From the NCBI GenBank assembly GCA_047600765.1, contig JASGKF010000002.1:248001-312000 (forward strand): a stretch of 64,000 nucleotides of DNA. Reading direction: 5' to 3'. This document shows, piece by piece, positions 9,524-18,573 of this stretch. Made by a program: the position numbers and the translations under genes. The DNA is from Viridibacterium sp047600765. GTDB lineage: Bacteria > Pseudomonadota > Gammaproteobacteria > Burkholderiales > Rhodocyclaceae. Each line of letters opens with the position of its first letter. Position 1 is the stretch's first letter. The notes beneath the pieces were generated by a model, which saw nothing but the letters and a program-made list of their open reading frames with translations, searched no databases and was not told where the DNA came from.

Positions 9524-9712
9524 TCAGGTTTCGTTCTGGTAGTAGTAGGCCTTCTGCGGCACGTGCGAGGCCTGGTTGGTTTCGCTGGTCTTCAGGTCCT
9601 GCGGCTTGTCCCACCACAGTGCGCGGCCGCGGCGTTGTTCTTCGCGCTCTTCGGGATGCTTCTCCAGATATGCGCGCATGAACTTGGTGTGGTCGGATTC
9701 GTATTGGGCCAT
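9524..9712 (-). CDS. DUF3460 family small protein
   Basis: A 62-residue protein starting MAQYESDHTKFMRAYLEKHP, rich in charged residues, with the conserved ARG/LWWD-like patch (GRALWWDKP) and a QKAYYYQNET tail. It matches what I know of DUF3460, a short protein of unknown function found in Betaproteobacteria. The start codon is the ATG whose complement is at 9710-9712; a longer open frame extends upstream only because it overlaps spoT. It lies 26 bases after spoT and is probably co-transcribed with it. Confidence 0.75.
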   Translation of the reverse strand: MAQYESDHTKFMRAYLEKHPEEREEQRRGRALWWDKPQDLKTSETNQASHVPQKAYYYQNET

Positions 9713-9738
9713 GATCGTCAATCGTAGGTAAGAGGTGT

Positions 9739-12090
9739 TCAGTTCTTGCGTTCGGCCGGCTTGTCGGCACGCACGCGATAAATGCGGATCACTTCGGGCG
9801 CTCGGCGCACGGCGCGCATGATGCGGGCGAGGTGCAGGCGGTTCTGCACCTGCAGCACGAAGTTGATGACCGAGTGCGGTCCCTGGTCGCCCTGGTCTTT
9901 TTCCATGCTGACGGACTGGATGTTCGACTCCTGGTCCGCGATGGCGGCGGCAACACGTGCGAGCACGCCACGTCGGTGTTCGACGAGCACACGGATGGTG
10001 ACGTCGAACAGGCGCTCGGTGCCCATCTCCCATTCCACGTCGATCCAGCGGTCGCGATCAGCCGAGTGGTTGCGCGTCAGCACCGGGCAGTCATTGACGT
10101 GGATCTCCAGCCCCTGACCCTTGCGGATCATGCCGACGATGGGGTCACCGGGGATGGGGCGACAGCAACGCGCCATCTGTACAGCCATGCCTTCACCACC
10201 GTGGATGAGGATGGGGCTGTTGTTGCGCGGGCGCGTCTCGCCTTCGGTGGGCTCGGCTGCCTTGCCATGTTCGATGTCGAGCAGGCGGCGTGCGACGACG
10301 GCAGCGAGTCGCTTGCCGAGGCCGATGTCGGTCAGCACGTCGTTGCGTTGCTTGAGGCCGTTCTCGCGCAGCAGCTTGTCCCAGGCGATGGTGCCGATGT
10401 CGGCGAGCACATGACCGTGCGGACGCAGGGCCTGCGTGAGCAGGCGTTCGCCGAGGCTGGAGGCTTCGGCCTGCTGCGCGTTCTTGAGGAAATGGCGGAT
10501 CTCGGCACGGGCCTTGCCGGTGCGCACGTAGGACAGCCAGGCCGGATTCGGGCTGGCGTGGCCGGCGGTGACGATCTCGACCTGGTCGCCGTTCTTCAGT
10601 TCGGCGCGCAGCGGTTGAAGTTCGCCGTTGATGCGACAGGCGACGCAGCGGTTGCCGATGTCGGTGTGCACCGCGTAGGCGAAGTCGACCGGCGTCGCGC
10701 CGCGCGGCAGGTTGTAGATCTTGCCCTTGGGCGAGAAGACGAAAACGTCACCCGGGAACAGGTCGATCTTGACGTGCTCGAGGAACTCGGAAGAGTCGCC
10801 CGATGCGGTCTGCAATTCGAGCAGGGATTGCAGCCAGTTGTGCGTCTTGCGCTGCAGGTCCGAGATGGAGGCCGTGTCGTCCTTGTACAGCCAGTGCGAG
10901 GCAACACCGCTCTCGGCCACGGCATGCATTTCGGTCGTGCGGATCTGTACTTCGACCGGCATGCCCATGGGGCCGATGATGGTGGTGTGGATCGATTGGT
11001 AGCCGTTCGCTTTGGGAATGGCAATGTAGTCCTTGAACTTGCCCGGCACCGGTTTGTAGAGCTCGTGCAGCGCACCGAGTGCGAGGTAACAGCTCGGCAG
11101 ATCCTTGACGAGGATGCGGAAGCCGTAGACGTCCATGACCTGCGACAGGGACAGACGCTTCTCGACCATCTTGCGGTAGATGCCGAACAGGTGCTTTTCG
11201 CGGCCGTAGACTTCGGCCTCGACATTCCAGGCCGGCAGGCGCTCCTGCACGCTGCTCATGAGACGCGCGACGATTTCGCGGCGGTCGCCGCGCAGGCGCT
11301 TGAGCGCTTGCGTCAGCACGCGATAGCGCATCGGGTAGCTGTGTTTGAACGACAGTTCCTGCAGCTCGCGGTAGAGCGTATTGAGGCCCAGGCGGTTGGC
11401 GATTGGCGCGTAGATTTCCAGCGTTTCGCGTGCGATGCGGCGGCGCTTGTCGGGCCGCACCACGTCCAGCGTGCGCATGTTGTGCAGGCGGTCGGCGAGC
11501 TTGATGAGGATGACGCGTACATCGCGCGCCATGGCGAGGAACATCTTGCGATAGTTCTCGGCCTGCGCTTCCTCGTAAGAGCGGAATTCGATGCGATCGA
11601 GCTTGGAGACGCCGTCGACGAGGTCGGCCGCAATCTTGCCGAAGGCGTTGGCGATATCGTCCTTGTTGATATCGCAGTCTTCCATCACGTCGTGCAACAG
11701 GCCGGCGATCAGCGCATGCGCATCGAGATGCCACTGCGCGAGGATCTCGGCGACGGCGAGCGGATGGGAGATGTAGGGATCGCCGCTGATGCGCAGCTGG
11801 CCCTCGTGGGCCGCGGCGGACATGCGGAAGGCGGCTTCGAGCCGCTCGACATCTTCGGCCTTGAGATAGCGCGAGGCTTGCAGCGCGAGCCGCGCGAACT
11901 CGACGGATTCGGCGCTGGCAGGCTCGGCATTGGCCGGGGCCACGTCGTCGGGCACCACCACGGGGGGCGGTGCGGGGGCGACGGAAAGAGGTGCGACAAC
12001 AGGTGTTGCGGGAGCTGCAGGCTCGTCGGCGGCTATCGTCCGTCGCCGGGCAGGGCTACGCGGGGCAGAGGGGTCCGATGCGGCGCGCAT
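9739..12090 (-). CDS. spoT: Bifunctional (p)ppGpp synthetase/hydrolase
   Basis: A 783-residue Rel/SpoT protein that makes and degrades (p)ppGpp in the stringent response. The order is an N-terminal extension, an HD hydrolase domain (LLHDVMED intact), the RelA_SpoT synthetase domain (YGFRI, NGYQSIHT, EVQIRT, MHAVAESG), a TGS domain (VFSPKGKIYNLPRGATPVDFAY) and a C-terminal ACT domain. The basic KFKDYIA motif matches the bifunctional (RXKD-like) class, not the acidic EXDD of monofunctional RelA. The first ~75 residues are an Ala/Pro-rich extension longer than in E. coli SpoT, so a later start cannot be excluded. It sits 28 bases after rpoZ, the arrangement seen in E. coli. Confidence 0.95.
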   Translation of the reverse strand: MRAASDPSAPRSPARRRTIAADEPAAPATPVVAPLSVAPAPPPVVVPDDVAPANAEPASAESVEFARLALQASRYLKAEDVERLEAAFRMSAAAHEGQLRISGDPYISHPLAVAEILAQWHLDAHALIAGLLHDVMEDCDINKDDIANAFGKIAADLVDGVSKLDRIEFRSYEEAQAENYRKMFLAMARDVRVILIKLADRLHNMRTLDVVRPDKRRRIARETLEIYAPIANRLGLNTLYRELQELSFKHSYPMRYRVLTQALKRLRGDRREIVARLMSSVQERLPAWNVEAEVYGREKHLFGIYRKMVEKRLSLSQVMDVYGFRILVKDLPSCYLALGALHELYKPVPGKFKDYIAIPKANGYQSIHTTIIGPMGMPVEVQIRTTEMHAVAESGVASHWLYKDDTASISDLQRKTHNWLQSLLELQTASGDSSEFLEHVKIDLFPGDVFVFSPKGKIYNLPRGATPVDFAYAVHTDIGNRCVACRINGELQPLRAELKNGDQVEIVTAGHASPNPAWLSYVRTGKARAEIRHFLKNAQQAEASSLGERLLTQALRPHGHVLADIGTIAWDKLLRENGLKQRNDVLTDIGLGKRLAAVVARRLLDIEHGKAAEPTEGETRPRNNSPILIHGGEGMAVQMARCCRPIPGDPIVGMIRKGQGLEIHVNDCPVLTRNHSADRDRWIDVEWEMGTERLFDVTIRVLVEHRRGVLARVAAAIADQESNIQSVSMEKDQGDQGPHSVINFVLQVQNRLHLARIMRAVRRAPEVIRIYRVRADKPAERKN

Positions 12091-12118
12091 GGTGACGACC
12101 CTGCCCTTCCCGGGTGAA

Positions 12119-12325
12119 TCAGGCCTGGCTTCGGTTGAGGATCTCGCGACCCACCTTGCCGGCAGCGATTTCGCGCAGGGCGATCACGGTCGGCTTGTCG
12201 CGGTCGCCCTCGACCAGGGGGGTGCTGCCCGAGGCGATCTGGCGGGCACGATAGGTGGCGGCCAGGGTCAGCTCAAAGCGGTTGGTGATGCGGTGGAGGG
12301 CGTCTTCGATGGTGATGCGGGCCAT
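12119..12325 (-). CDS. rpoZ: RNA polymerase omega subunit
   Basis: A 68-residue omega subunit starting MARITIEDAL, with NRFELTLAATYRARQI and KPTVIALREIAAG typical of RpoZ. It helps assemble RNA polymerase and forms part of a (p)ppGpp binding site, which fits its position directly before spoT. It follows gmk by 67 bases. Length and order are standard. Confidence 0.96.
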   Translation of the reverse strand: MARITIEDALHRITNRFELTLAATYRARQIASGSTPLVEGDRDKPTVIALREIAAGKVGREILNRSQA

Positions 12326-12392
12326 GGCCTGTGTGCTCCGGATGGGCTGCCTTGCGGCAGAAATTCAAGGGTTTGCGGTCTCAAGCGTGCGC

Positions 12393-13007
12393 TTATTGAC
12401 CCAGGTTGTCGACAAAAACGGCGGGGTGGCGAAGCCGGGTTTGCGGCGTGCGCAGCCTTGCGGCCTGCGTAACACTGCGCAGGTCTTCCAGCGCCGTCTG
12501 CAAGTCATTGTTAATTATAGCGTAATCAAAGTCCGCTACGCGTCGCATTTCGTCGCGGGCAGCCGCCAGACGGCGTTCGATGACTTCGGTGCTGTCGGTG
12601 CCGCGTCCGCGCAGGCGTTGTTCCAGCACAGCAAAGGAGGGCGGCAGGATGAAGATGCTGACCGCGCTCGGGAACAGCTTGCAGACCTGGGCGGCGCCTT
12701 GCCAGTCGATTTCCAGCAATACGTCCTGCCCTGCGGCCAGCTGTTCTTCCAGCCAGGGGCGCGAGGTCGCGTAGAAGTTGCCATGCACTTCGGCCCACTC
12801 GAGGAATTCGCCGGCATCCCGCTTGGCGACGAAGCTTTCGCGGCTGACGAAGTTGTACGACACGCCGTCAACCTCGCCTTCGCGGGCGGCGCGCGTCGTG
12901 AAGGAGACGGACAGGCGGATGCTGGCGTCTTCCTTGAGCAGGGCGCGCACCAGGGTGGTCTTGCCGGCGCCCGACGGCGCAGAAACGATGTAGAGAATGC
13001 CGCTCAT
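12393..13007 (-). CDS. gmk: Guanylate kinase
   Basis: A 204-residue guanylate kinase that converts GMP and ATP to GDP and ADP. The P-loop SAPSGAGKTTL is at residues 9-19. The GMP-binding lid is seen as VSFTTRAAREGEVDGVSYNFV, where family members usually have SHTTRxxRxGExxGxxYxFV. LEIDWQGAAQV and FILPPS follow. It starts three bases after the yicC stop codon and is followed by rpoZ, the usual proteobacterial order. Length is normal. Confidence 0.96.
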   Translation of the reverse strand: MSGILYIVSAPSGAGKTTLVRALLKEDASIRLSVSFTTRAAREGEVDGVSYNFVSRESFVAKRDAGEFLEWAEVHGNFYATSRPWLEEQLAAGQDVLLEIDWQGAAQVCKLFPSAVSIFILPPSFAVLEQRLRGRGTDSTEVIERRLAAARDEMRRVADFDYAIINNDLQTALEDLRSVTQAARLRTPQTRLRHPAVFVDNLGQ

Positions 13008-13010
13008 GCC

Positions 13011-13877
13011 TTACTCGAGGTTCTGTACCTGTTCGCGCATCTGTTCAATGTAAACCTTCAGGTCCACCGAGATGGCCGTCAGCTCGGTCGATACCGACTT
13101 CGACGCCAGGGTATTGGCTTCACGATTGAGTTCCTGCATCAGGAAATCAAGTCGCTTGCCGACAGAGCCCCCGGCCTTCAACACTCGTTCCACTTCATCC
13201 AGGTGGGTCGTCAGCCGGGTCAGCTCTTCGGCGACGTCCACTTTCTGCGCGAAGACCGTGACTTCAGTGCGGATACGGTCCTCGTCCAGCGTTTCTACAG
13301 CTTCACGCAGGCGCTGGGTCATGCGCCGGCGGTATTCCTCGACCGACGCGGGCACCAGCGGCGCTGCCGCAGCGACCCGCTCGCGCATCGCGGTCACCCG
13401 TTCCCGCAAGGCCTCGGCCAGCTTCGCCCCCTCGCGCTGCCGGCTTTCACGCAGCTCGCTCAGCACCACTTTCGCCAGCTCGGCCAGCGCTTCGGCCAGC
13501 TTTTCCTGCGAAAGAGTCTCTTCGGCCAGCACGCCCGGCCAGCGCAGCACTTCGCCGCACGACAGGGGTGCTGCGTCGGGCAGTGCTGCACGAACCTGTG
13601 CCTGGACGCTGGCCAGTCGAGCCAGCATTTCCGGATTAACGGCCAGATCGGCCGGAGCCTGAGCGGCCGCTTGTAAGTTGCCGCGGCATTCGACCTTGCC
13701 CCGTGATAGGCTCGCGCCGATCAGATCGCGCAACATCGGCTCTCCGAAGCGCAATTCCTCGGGGATGCGGAAGTTTGTATCGAGGTAGCGCGAATTGACG
13801 CTGCGCAGTTCGAGGTGGAGCGATACGCTGCCAAGATTGCGGCTCTGGGCGGCAAAGCCGGTCATGCTGTAGACCAT
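13011..13877 (-). CDS. yicC: YicC family endoribonuclease
   Basis: A 288-residue YicC/YloC protein. The start is chosen at MVYSMTGFA, the family's invariant N-terminus; the open frame continues 28 codons further upstream but that part has no family similarity. SVNSRYLD and a C-terminal FLMQELNREANTLASKS stretch are the typical conserved blocks. YicC has been shown in E. coli to be an endoribonuclease acting on RNA; that function is carried over by homology. It is the first gene of the yicC-gmk-rpoZ-spoT operon. Confidence 0.93.
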   Translation of the reverse strand: MVYSMTGFAAQSRNLGSVSLHLELRSVNSRYLDTNFRIPEELRFGEPMLRDLIGASLSRGKVECRGNLQAAAQAPADLAVNPEMLARLASVQAQVRAALPDAAPLSCGEVLRWPGVLAEETLSQEKLAEALAELAKVVLSELRESRQREGAKLAEALRERVTAMRERVAAAAPLVPASVEEYRRRMTQRLREAVETLDEDRIRTEVTVFAQKVDVAEELTRLTTHLDEVERVLKAGGSVGKRLDFLMQELNREANTLASKSVSTELTAISVDLKVYIEQMREQVQNLE

Positions 13878-14027
13878 CGGGATATTCCGTGTGGGCGGGC
13901 TGCTCAGGGAGGGCGGCCTGAAGTCGGATGCCGGCGTTGCCGTAAAGACAAGACCAAGCAAAAAAACCTGCGTTCCGGGTTAGGATTCCGGCCGCAGACC
14001 AGCGCGAAGTACCGCGGATATTAACTC

Positions 14028-14990
14028 ATGGCCACGCCAGCGACCCAAACCAACAGTCCTCTGCCACCGGGCTTCCAGCTAGAGCAATACCGGATCGAGC
14101 AACAGCTGAGTCTGGGCGGTTTCTCCATCGTGTACCTCGCGACGGACGACAACGAAGTCCCGGTCGCCATCAAGGAATACCTGCCGAACTCCCTCGCCCT
14201 GCGCAAATCGGGCGAGATCGAGCCGCAGATTACCGAAGAGCACCAGGCAGCCTTCCGCTACGGCATGAAGTGCTTCTTCGAAGAAGGGCGCTCACTCGCC
14301 AAGCTGATGCACCCCAACGTGGTGCGCGTGCTCAACTTCTTCCGCGCCAACGGCACTGTTTACATGGTCATGCAGTTCGAGCGTGGCCGCACGCTGCAGG
14401 ACTTCATCTACCGCAACAAGGGCCATATCAAGGAACGCTTCATCCGCGGTGTGTTCACGCGACTCCTCAATGGTCTGCGCGAAGTGCATGCGCACAAGCT
14501 GCTGCACCTCGACATCAAGCCCTCGAACATCTACCTGCGCAACGATGGCACCCCGGTGCTGCTGGACTTCGGCGCCGCCCGCCAGACCCTGGCGCAGGAC
14601 ACACCGATGCTCAAGCCCATGTACACGCCGGGCTTTGCGCCGCCCGAGCAGTTCAACGACCGCGAGAATCTGGGCCCTTGGAGCGACATCTACAGCGTGG
14701 GCGCGTCGATGTACGCCTGCCTGGCCGGCAGTGCGCCCGTGCGCTCGGACGAACGCATCAAGAAGGACACTTTCGAGCCGGCGACCAAGCGCTGGGCGGG
14801 TGAATACTCCGTGCACATGCTCGAGACCATCGACTGGTGCCTCAACCTCAATCCGCTCGAGCGCCCGCAAAGCGTCTACGCCCTGCAGAAAGCGCTGCTC
14901 ACCCGTTCCCGCCACATTGCACCGAAGCCGCCGGCAACCCTGATCGGCAAGATCAGTACCCGCCTGCGTTCGCTCATCCAGAAGTCCTGA
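14028..14990 (+). CDS. Eukaryotic-type Ser/Thr protein kinase
   Basis: A 320-residue cytoplasmic kinase without a transmembrane segment. It has a glycine loop SLGGFSIVY, the ATP-binding K49 in VAIK, the catalytic loop HLDIKPSN with D162, and DFG at 180-182, followed by a PGFAPPEQ activation-segment motif and DIYSVGA. The loop is HLD, a non-RD form, which is common in bacterial kinases. The PP2C phosphatase gene starts nine bases after its stop, so they form a kinase/phosphatase switch. Its substrates are not indicated by the neighbourhood (rph, ybiT). It starts at ATG 14028 in a divergent 150-bp region shared with yicC. Confidence 0.93.
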   Translation: MATPATQTNSPLPPGFQLEQYRIEQQLSLGGFSIVYLATDDNEVPVAIKEYLPNSLALRKSGEIEPQITEEHQAAFRYGMKCFFEEGRSLAKLMHPNVVRVLNFFRANGTVYMVMQFERGRTLQDFIYRNKGHIKERFIRGVFTRLLNGLREVHAHKLLHLDIKPSNIYLRNDGTPVLLDFGAARQTLAQDTPMLKPMYTPGFAPPEQFNDRENLGPWSDIYSVGASMYACLAGSAPVRSDERIKKDTFEPATKRWAGEYSVHMLETIDWCLNLNPLERPQSVYALQKALLTRSRHIAPKPPATLIGKISTRLRSLIQKS

Positions 14991-14998
14991 GCTCCGAC

Positions 14999-15925
14999 AT
15001 GAAATTCTCGATCTACCAGGAAAGCCGCCCCGGCAGCCGCCCCAACAATCAGGACCGTGTGGCCTACAGCTATTCACGCGAATCGCTGCTGATGGTCGTC
15101 GCCGACGGCATGGGTGGTCACCTGCACGGCGAAATCGCAGCGCAGATCGCGGCCCAGTACCTCATCGAATCCTTCCAGCAGGCCGCCCAGCCGCAGATCC
15201 GCGACGAGCTGATGTTCCTGTCGCGCTCGCTGACCAACGCGCATAACGCCATCGTTGATTACGCCTACGACAAGCGCCTGCCCGACGCACCGCGCACCAC
15301 CATCGTGGCCTGCCTGATCCAGAACAGCGTGGCCTACTGGGCGCACGCTGGCGACTCGCGCCTCTACCTCGTGCGCAAAGGCCGCACCGTCGCGCAGACG
15401 CGTGACCACTCGCGCCTGCAGCTGATGATTGACCAGGGCCTCATCACCGAAGAAGAAGCCCTGCATCACCCCGCGCGTAACCGCATCTTCAGCTGCCTCG
15501 GTGGTACGCATTCGCCGCAGGTCGAGTTCTCCAGCGCCACGCCGCTGTTCGCCAACGACCTCATCGTCATGTGCACCGACGGCGTATGGGGCAATCTGGA
15601 GGCTGATGACATCACCGAGCAGATGGGTGAAGCCAACATCCTCGAAGTTACGCCGAAGATCCTCAACCGTGCCGAAGGGCGCGGCGGGCTGACCTGCGAC
15701 AACCTCTCCATCCTGTCGATGCGCTGGCACGACGACTACGCCGATGGCACGCCGTCGACCGTGTTGACCGATACCATGCCGGTCGACACCATCACCACCA
15801 AGATGGACGGTTTCACGCGTGGCCGCGTGCCGGAAGGCAATGCGCTGTCGGACAACGACATCGAGCAGGCCATCAAGGAAATCAACTCCGCAATCAAAAA
15901 ATACTCCCGCTTCGACCCTCGATAG
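14999..15925 (+). CDS. PP2C-family Ser/Thr protein phosphatase
   Basis: A 308-residue PPM/PP2C phosphatase with the metal-binding signatures RPNNQD, VVADGMGGH, AHAGDSRLYLVR, CTDGVWGNL and CDNLS. The start is the ATG at 14999 (MKFSIYQES); upstream in-frame codons lie inside the kinase gene. It is expected to reverse the phosphorylation made by the upstream kinase. The last ~40 residues lie beyond the usual PP2C fold and have no clear motif. Its TAG stop falls in the left arm of a large inverted repeat. Confidence 0.93.
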   Translation: MKFSIYQESRPGSRPNNQDRVAYSYSRESLLMVVADGMGGHLHGEIAAQIAAQYLIESFQQAAQPQIRDELMFLSRSLTNAHNAIVDYAYDKRLPDAPRTTIVACLIQNSVAYWAHAGDSRLYLVRKGRTVAQTRDHSRLQLMIDQGLITEEEALHHPARNRIFSCLGGTHSPQVEFSSATPLFANDLIVMCTDGVWGNLEADDITEQMGEANILEVTPKILNRAEGRGGLTCDNLSILSMRWHDDYADGTPSTVLTDTMPVDTITTKMDGFTRGRVPEGNALSDNDIEQAIKEINSAIKKYSRFDPR

Positions 15926-16037
15926 CGGGTAAAGCTACTGCGCGGCGCAATCCTGCGACTGCGATGCTCGACGTATAAACATACGTCTGCGCTTCTCCTC
16001 GCAGCCTTGTGCCGCTCGCTACGCTTTCCCCGCTATC
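15921..16037. repeat. Large imperfect inverted repeat after the phosphatase gene
   Basis: The left arm begins GATAGCGGGTAAAGC at 15921 and the right arm ends GCTTTCCCCGCTATC at 16037. The arms can pair over about 55 bases with a few mismatches around a short loop near 15977-15980 (GACGTATA / TACGTC). The stem is too long and irregular for a plain terminator, and no T-run follows. It may be a REP/MITE-like repeat or an RNA-processing hairpin. It overlaps the phosphatase stop codon and ends 45 bases before rph. Confidence 0.7.
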
Positions 16038-16082
16038 GAACGCGGGGATGGAAATCGAAAACCTCTTTTATTGAGCCTTGTC

Positions 16083-16799
16083 ATGACTCGTCCTTCTGGT
16101 CGCAGCGCCAACCAACTGCGCGAAGTGCGCATCACCCGCAACTACACCCGCCACGCCGAGGGCTCGGTGCTCGTCGAGTTCGGTGACACCAAGGTGTTGT
16201 GCACGGCCTCGGTCGAGGAGAGCGTGCCGTCGTTCCTGCGTGGCAAGGGCGAGGGTTGGGTGACGGCGGAGTACGGGATGTTGCCGCGCTCGACGCATAC
16301 GCGCATGGCGCGCGAGGCTGCGAAGGGCAAGCAGAGCGGGCGGACGCAAGAGATCCAGCGTCTGATAGGTCGCAGCCTGCGTGCGGTAGTGGACCTCAAG
16401 GCGCTGGGTGAGCGGCAGATCACGGTGGATTGCGATGTGATCCAGGCTGACGGTGGCACGCGTACGGCATCGATTACCGGCGCCTGTGTGGCGGTGCATG
16501 ACGCGGTGAGCAAGCTGGTGGCTGACGGCAAGCTCGCAGCCAGCCCCTTGCGTGACTGGGTGGCGGCGATCTCCGTGGGCATCTACAAAGGCGTGCCCGT
16601 GCTGGACCTCGATTACCCCGAGGACTCCGATTGCGACACCGACATGAACATTGTCATGACCGGCACGGGTGGCATCGTCGAGGTGCAGGGCACGGCTGAG
16701 GGGACGCCGTTCTCGCGTGCCGAGCTGGATGCGCTGCTGGCGTTGGGCGGGCAGGGCATCGCGGAGCTGGTGCGATTGCAGAAGCAGGCAGTCGGCTGA
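16083..16799 (+). CDS. rph: Ribonuclease PH
   Basis: A 238-residue ribonuclease PH, the phosphate-dependent 3'-exonuclease that matures tRNA 3' ends. RPSGR, NYTRHAEGSVLVEFGDTKVLC, GWVTAEYGMLPRSTHTR, GRTQEIQRLIGRSLR, DCDVIQADGGTRTASITGA and DLDYPEDS are all typical. The start is ATG 16083, which gives MTRPSGR; a TTG at 16071 is less likely. Length is standard. It ends 11 bases before a strong bidirectional terminator. Confidence 0.96.
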   Translation: MTRPSGRSANQLREVRITRNYTRHAEGSVLVEFGDTKVLCTASVEESVPSFLRGKGEGWVTAEYGMLPRSTHTRMAREAAKGKQSGRTQEIQRLIGRSLRAVVDLKALGERQITVDCDVIQADGGTRTASITGACVAVHDAVSKLVADGKLAASPLRDWVAAISVGIYKGVPVLDLDYPEDSDCDTDMNIVMTGTGGIVEVQGTAEGTPFSRAELDALLALGGQGIAELVRLQKQAVG

Positions 16800-16810
16800 T
16801 TGCCGGCAGC

Positions 16811-16846
16811 AAAGAAAAAGGCTCGCCGCGGCGAGCCTTTTTCTTT
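16811..16846. terminator. Bidirectional rho-independent terminator between rph and ybiT
   Basis: A perfect 36-base palindrome: the GC-rich core GGCTCGCCG/CGGCGAGCC at 16820-16837 is flanked by AAAGAAAAA on the left and TTTTTCTTT on the right. The A and T tracts make it a terminator in both directions, which suits the convergent genes rph and ybiT. Confidence 0.93.
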
Positions 16847-16890
16847 GTGGTGAAGTCGCTTATTCGACGCCCTGGCTGGCGAGGTATTCC

Positions 16891-18480
16891 TCATACGTGC
16901 CACGGTAGTCGAACGACCTGTCCATCGGTCTTGATTTCGATGACGCGCGTGGCGACCGAGGACACGAACTCGCGGTCGTGCGAGACGAAGAACAGGGTGC
17001 CGTTGAATTCAGCGACACCGTTGTTGAGCGACTCGATGGATTCCATGTCCATGTGGTTGGTCGGTTCGTCGAGCAGCAGCACGTTCTTGCGCTGGAGCAT
17101 GAGCTTGCCGAACAGCATGCGGCCTTGCTCGCCGCCGGAGATGACCTTGACGGACTTCTTCACGTCGTCGCCCTTGAACAGCAAACGACCCAGTGTGCCG
17201 CGGATCAGGGTGACGGCGTCGTCGCCTTCGTAGCCGCCTTCGCGTACATAGCCGCTGATCCAGTCGGTGAGGTTCTCACCACTTGCGAAGTCGGTCGCAT
17301 GGTCTTGTGCGTAGTAACCGCGCTTGGCCTTCTCGGCCCATTTGATCGAGCCCTTCTGCGGCGTCAGTTCGCCCATCAGCAGGCGCAGCAGCGTGGTCTT
17401 GCCGACACCGTTCTCGCCGATGATGGCCACCTTGTCACCGGCGTCGATGGTCAGCGACAGCTTGTTGAACAGCTTGCGGCTGTCGTCGTAGCCGAAGCTG
17501 AGATCTTCGATCTCGACGGCCTGACGGTGCAGCTTTTCTTTTTCGTCGTAGTCGAAGCGGATCCACGGGTACTGGCGCGAGGAGGGTTTGAATTCCTCGA
17601 TCTTGATCTTCTCGATTTGCTTGGCGCGGCTGGTGGCCTGGCGCGCCTTGGACTTGTTGGCCGAGAAGCGGCGCACGAACTCCTGCAGTTCGGCGACCTT
17701 TTCCTTGGCGCGGGCGTTGTCCTTGGCCTGCTGTTCGCGCGCCTGCTGGGCTGCTTCCATGTAGTCGTCCCAGTTACCCGGCCAGATCTGGATGCGGCCG
17801 TAGTCCAGGTCGGCCATGTGGGTGCACACCTGGTTCAGGAAGTGACGGTCGTGGCTGATGATGATCATGGAGCTGTCACGACCGTTGAGCACGTTTTCCA
17901 GCCAGCGGATGGTGTTGATGTCGAGGTTGTTGGTCGGCTCGTCGAGCAGCAGGATGTCCGGGTTCGAGAACAGGGCCTGGCACAGCAGCACACGCAGCTT
18001 CCAGCCCGGTGCGACTTCGCTCATCGGGCCAGTGTGTTGTTCGGTGGGGATGCCCACGCCCAGCAGCAGTTCGCCGGCACGTGCTTCGGCCGTGTAGCCG
18101 TCGTACTCGGCGAACTTGCCTTCGAGTTCGGCCGCGTGCATGTAGTCTTCTTCGGTCGCTTCGGGGTTGGCGTAGATCGCGTCCTTCTCTTGCATTGCCG
18201 CCCACATCTCGGCGTGACCCTGCATCACCACGTCGATGACGCGCTGGTCCTCAAAGGCGAACTGGTCCTGGCGCAGGAAAGCCATGCGTTCGCCGGAATC
18301 CAGCGCAACGTTGCCGGCGCTCGGTTCGAGAACGCCCGCGAGGATTTTCATGAAGGTCGATTTGCCGGCGCCGTTGGCACCGATCAGGCCGTAGCGATTG
18401 CCGTCGCCAAACTTGACCGAGACGTTTTCAAACAGGGGCTTGGCCCCGAACTGCATGGTGATGTTGTTGGCGATGAGCAC
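16891..18480 (-). CDS. ybiT: ABC-F family ATPase, YbiT-like, apparent C-terminal frameshift
   Basis: A 529-residue ABC-F protein with two ATPase domains. Walker A motifs are GANGAGKST and GENGVGKTT, Walker B motifs are LLLDEPTNNLD and LLLDEPTNHMD, and the linker is charged (AREQQAKDNARAKEK). ABC-F proteins bind the ribosome and act in translation; the YbiT role is poorly defined. GTG is the start codon at 18480 (LIANNITMQF). The last residues read KTDGQVVRLPWHV, unlike the family. One base removed from the TT on the minus strand (16912-16913) restores a FDYRGTYEEYLASQGVE tail ending at 16860, for a 539-residue protein. Confidence 0.88.
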   Translation of the reverse strand: MLIANNITMQFGAKPLFENVSVKFGDGNRYGLIGANGAGKSTFMKILAGVLEPSAGNVALDSGERMAFLRQDQFAFEDQRVIDVVMQGHAEMWAAMQEKDAIYANPEATEEDYMHAAELEGKFAEYDGYTAEARAGELLLGVGIPTEQHTGPMSEVAPGWKLRVLLCQALFSNPDILLLDEPTNNLDINTIRWLENVLNGRDSSMIIISHDRHFLNQVCTHMADLDYGRIQIWPGNWDDYMEAAQQAREQQAKDNARAKEKVAELQEFVRRFSANKSKARQATSRAKQIEKIKIEEFKPSSRQYPWIRFDYDEKEKLHRQAVEIEDLSFGYDDSRKLFNKLSLTIDAGDKVAIIGENGVGKTTLLRLLMGELTPQKGSIKWAEKAKRGYYAQDHATDFASGENLTDWISGYVREGGYEGDDAVTLIRGTLGRLLFKGDDVKKSVKVISGGEQGRMLFGKLMLQRKNVLLLDEPTNHMDMESIESLNNGVAEFNGTLFFVSHDREFVSSVATRVIEIKTDGQVVRLPWHV

Positions 18481-18573
18481 GGCGAAATCCTGATTACGGA
18501 CGGCAGGGGAAGCCGTCTTGAAGCGAAGCGCGGGATTGTACCGTGCCGGGGTGACGGCCCCAAGCGTCAGGGC

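Noticed and set aside
9832..12117. Long plus-strand frame opposite spoT
   Set aside because: It is the antisense of a well-supported spoT gene; high GC content leaves long open antisense frames.
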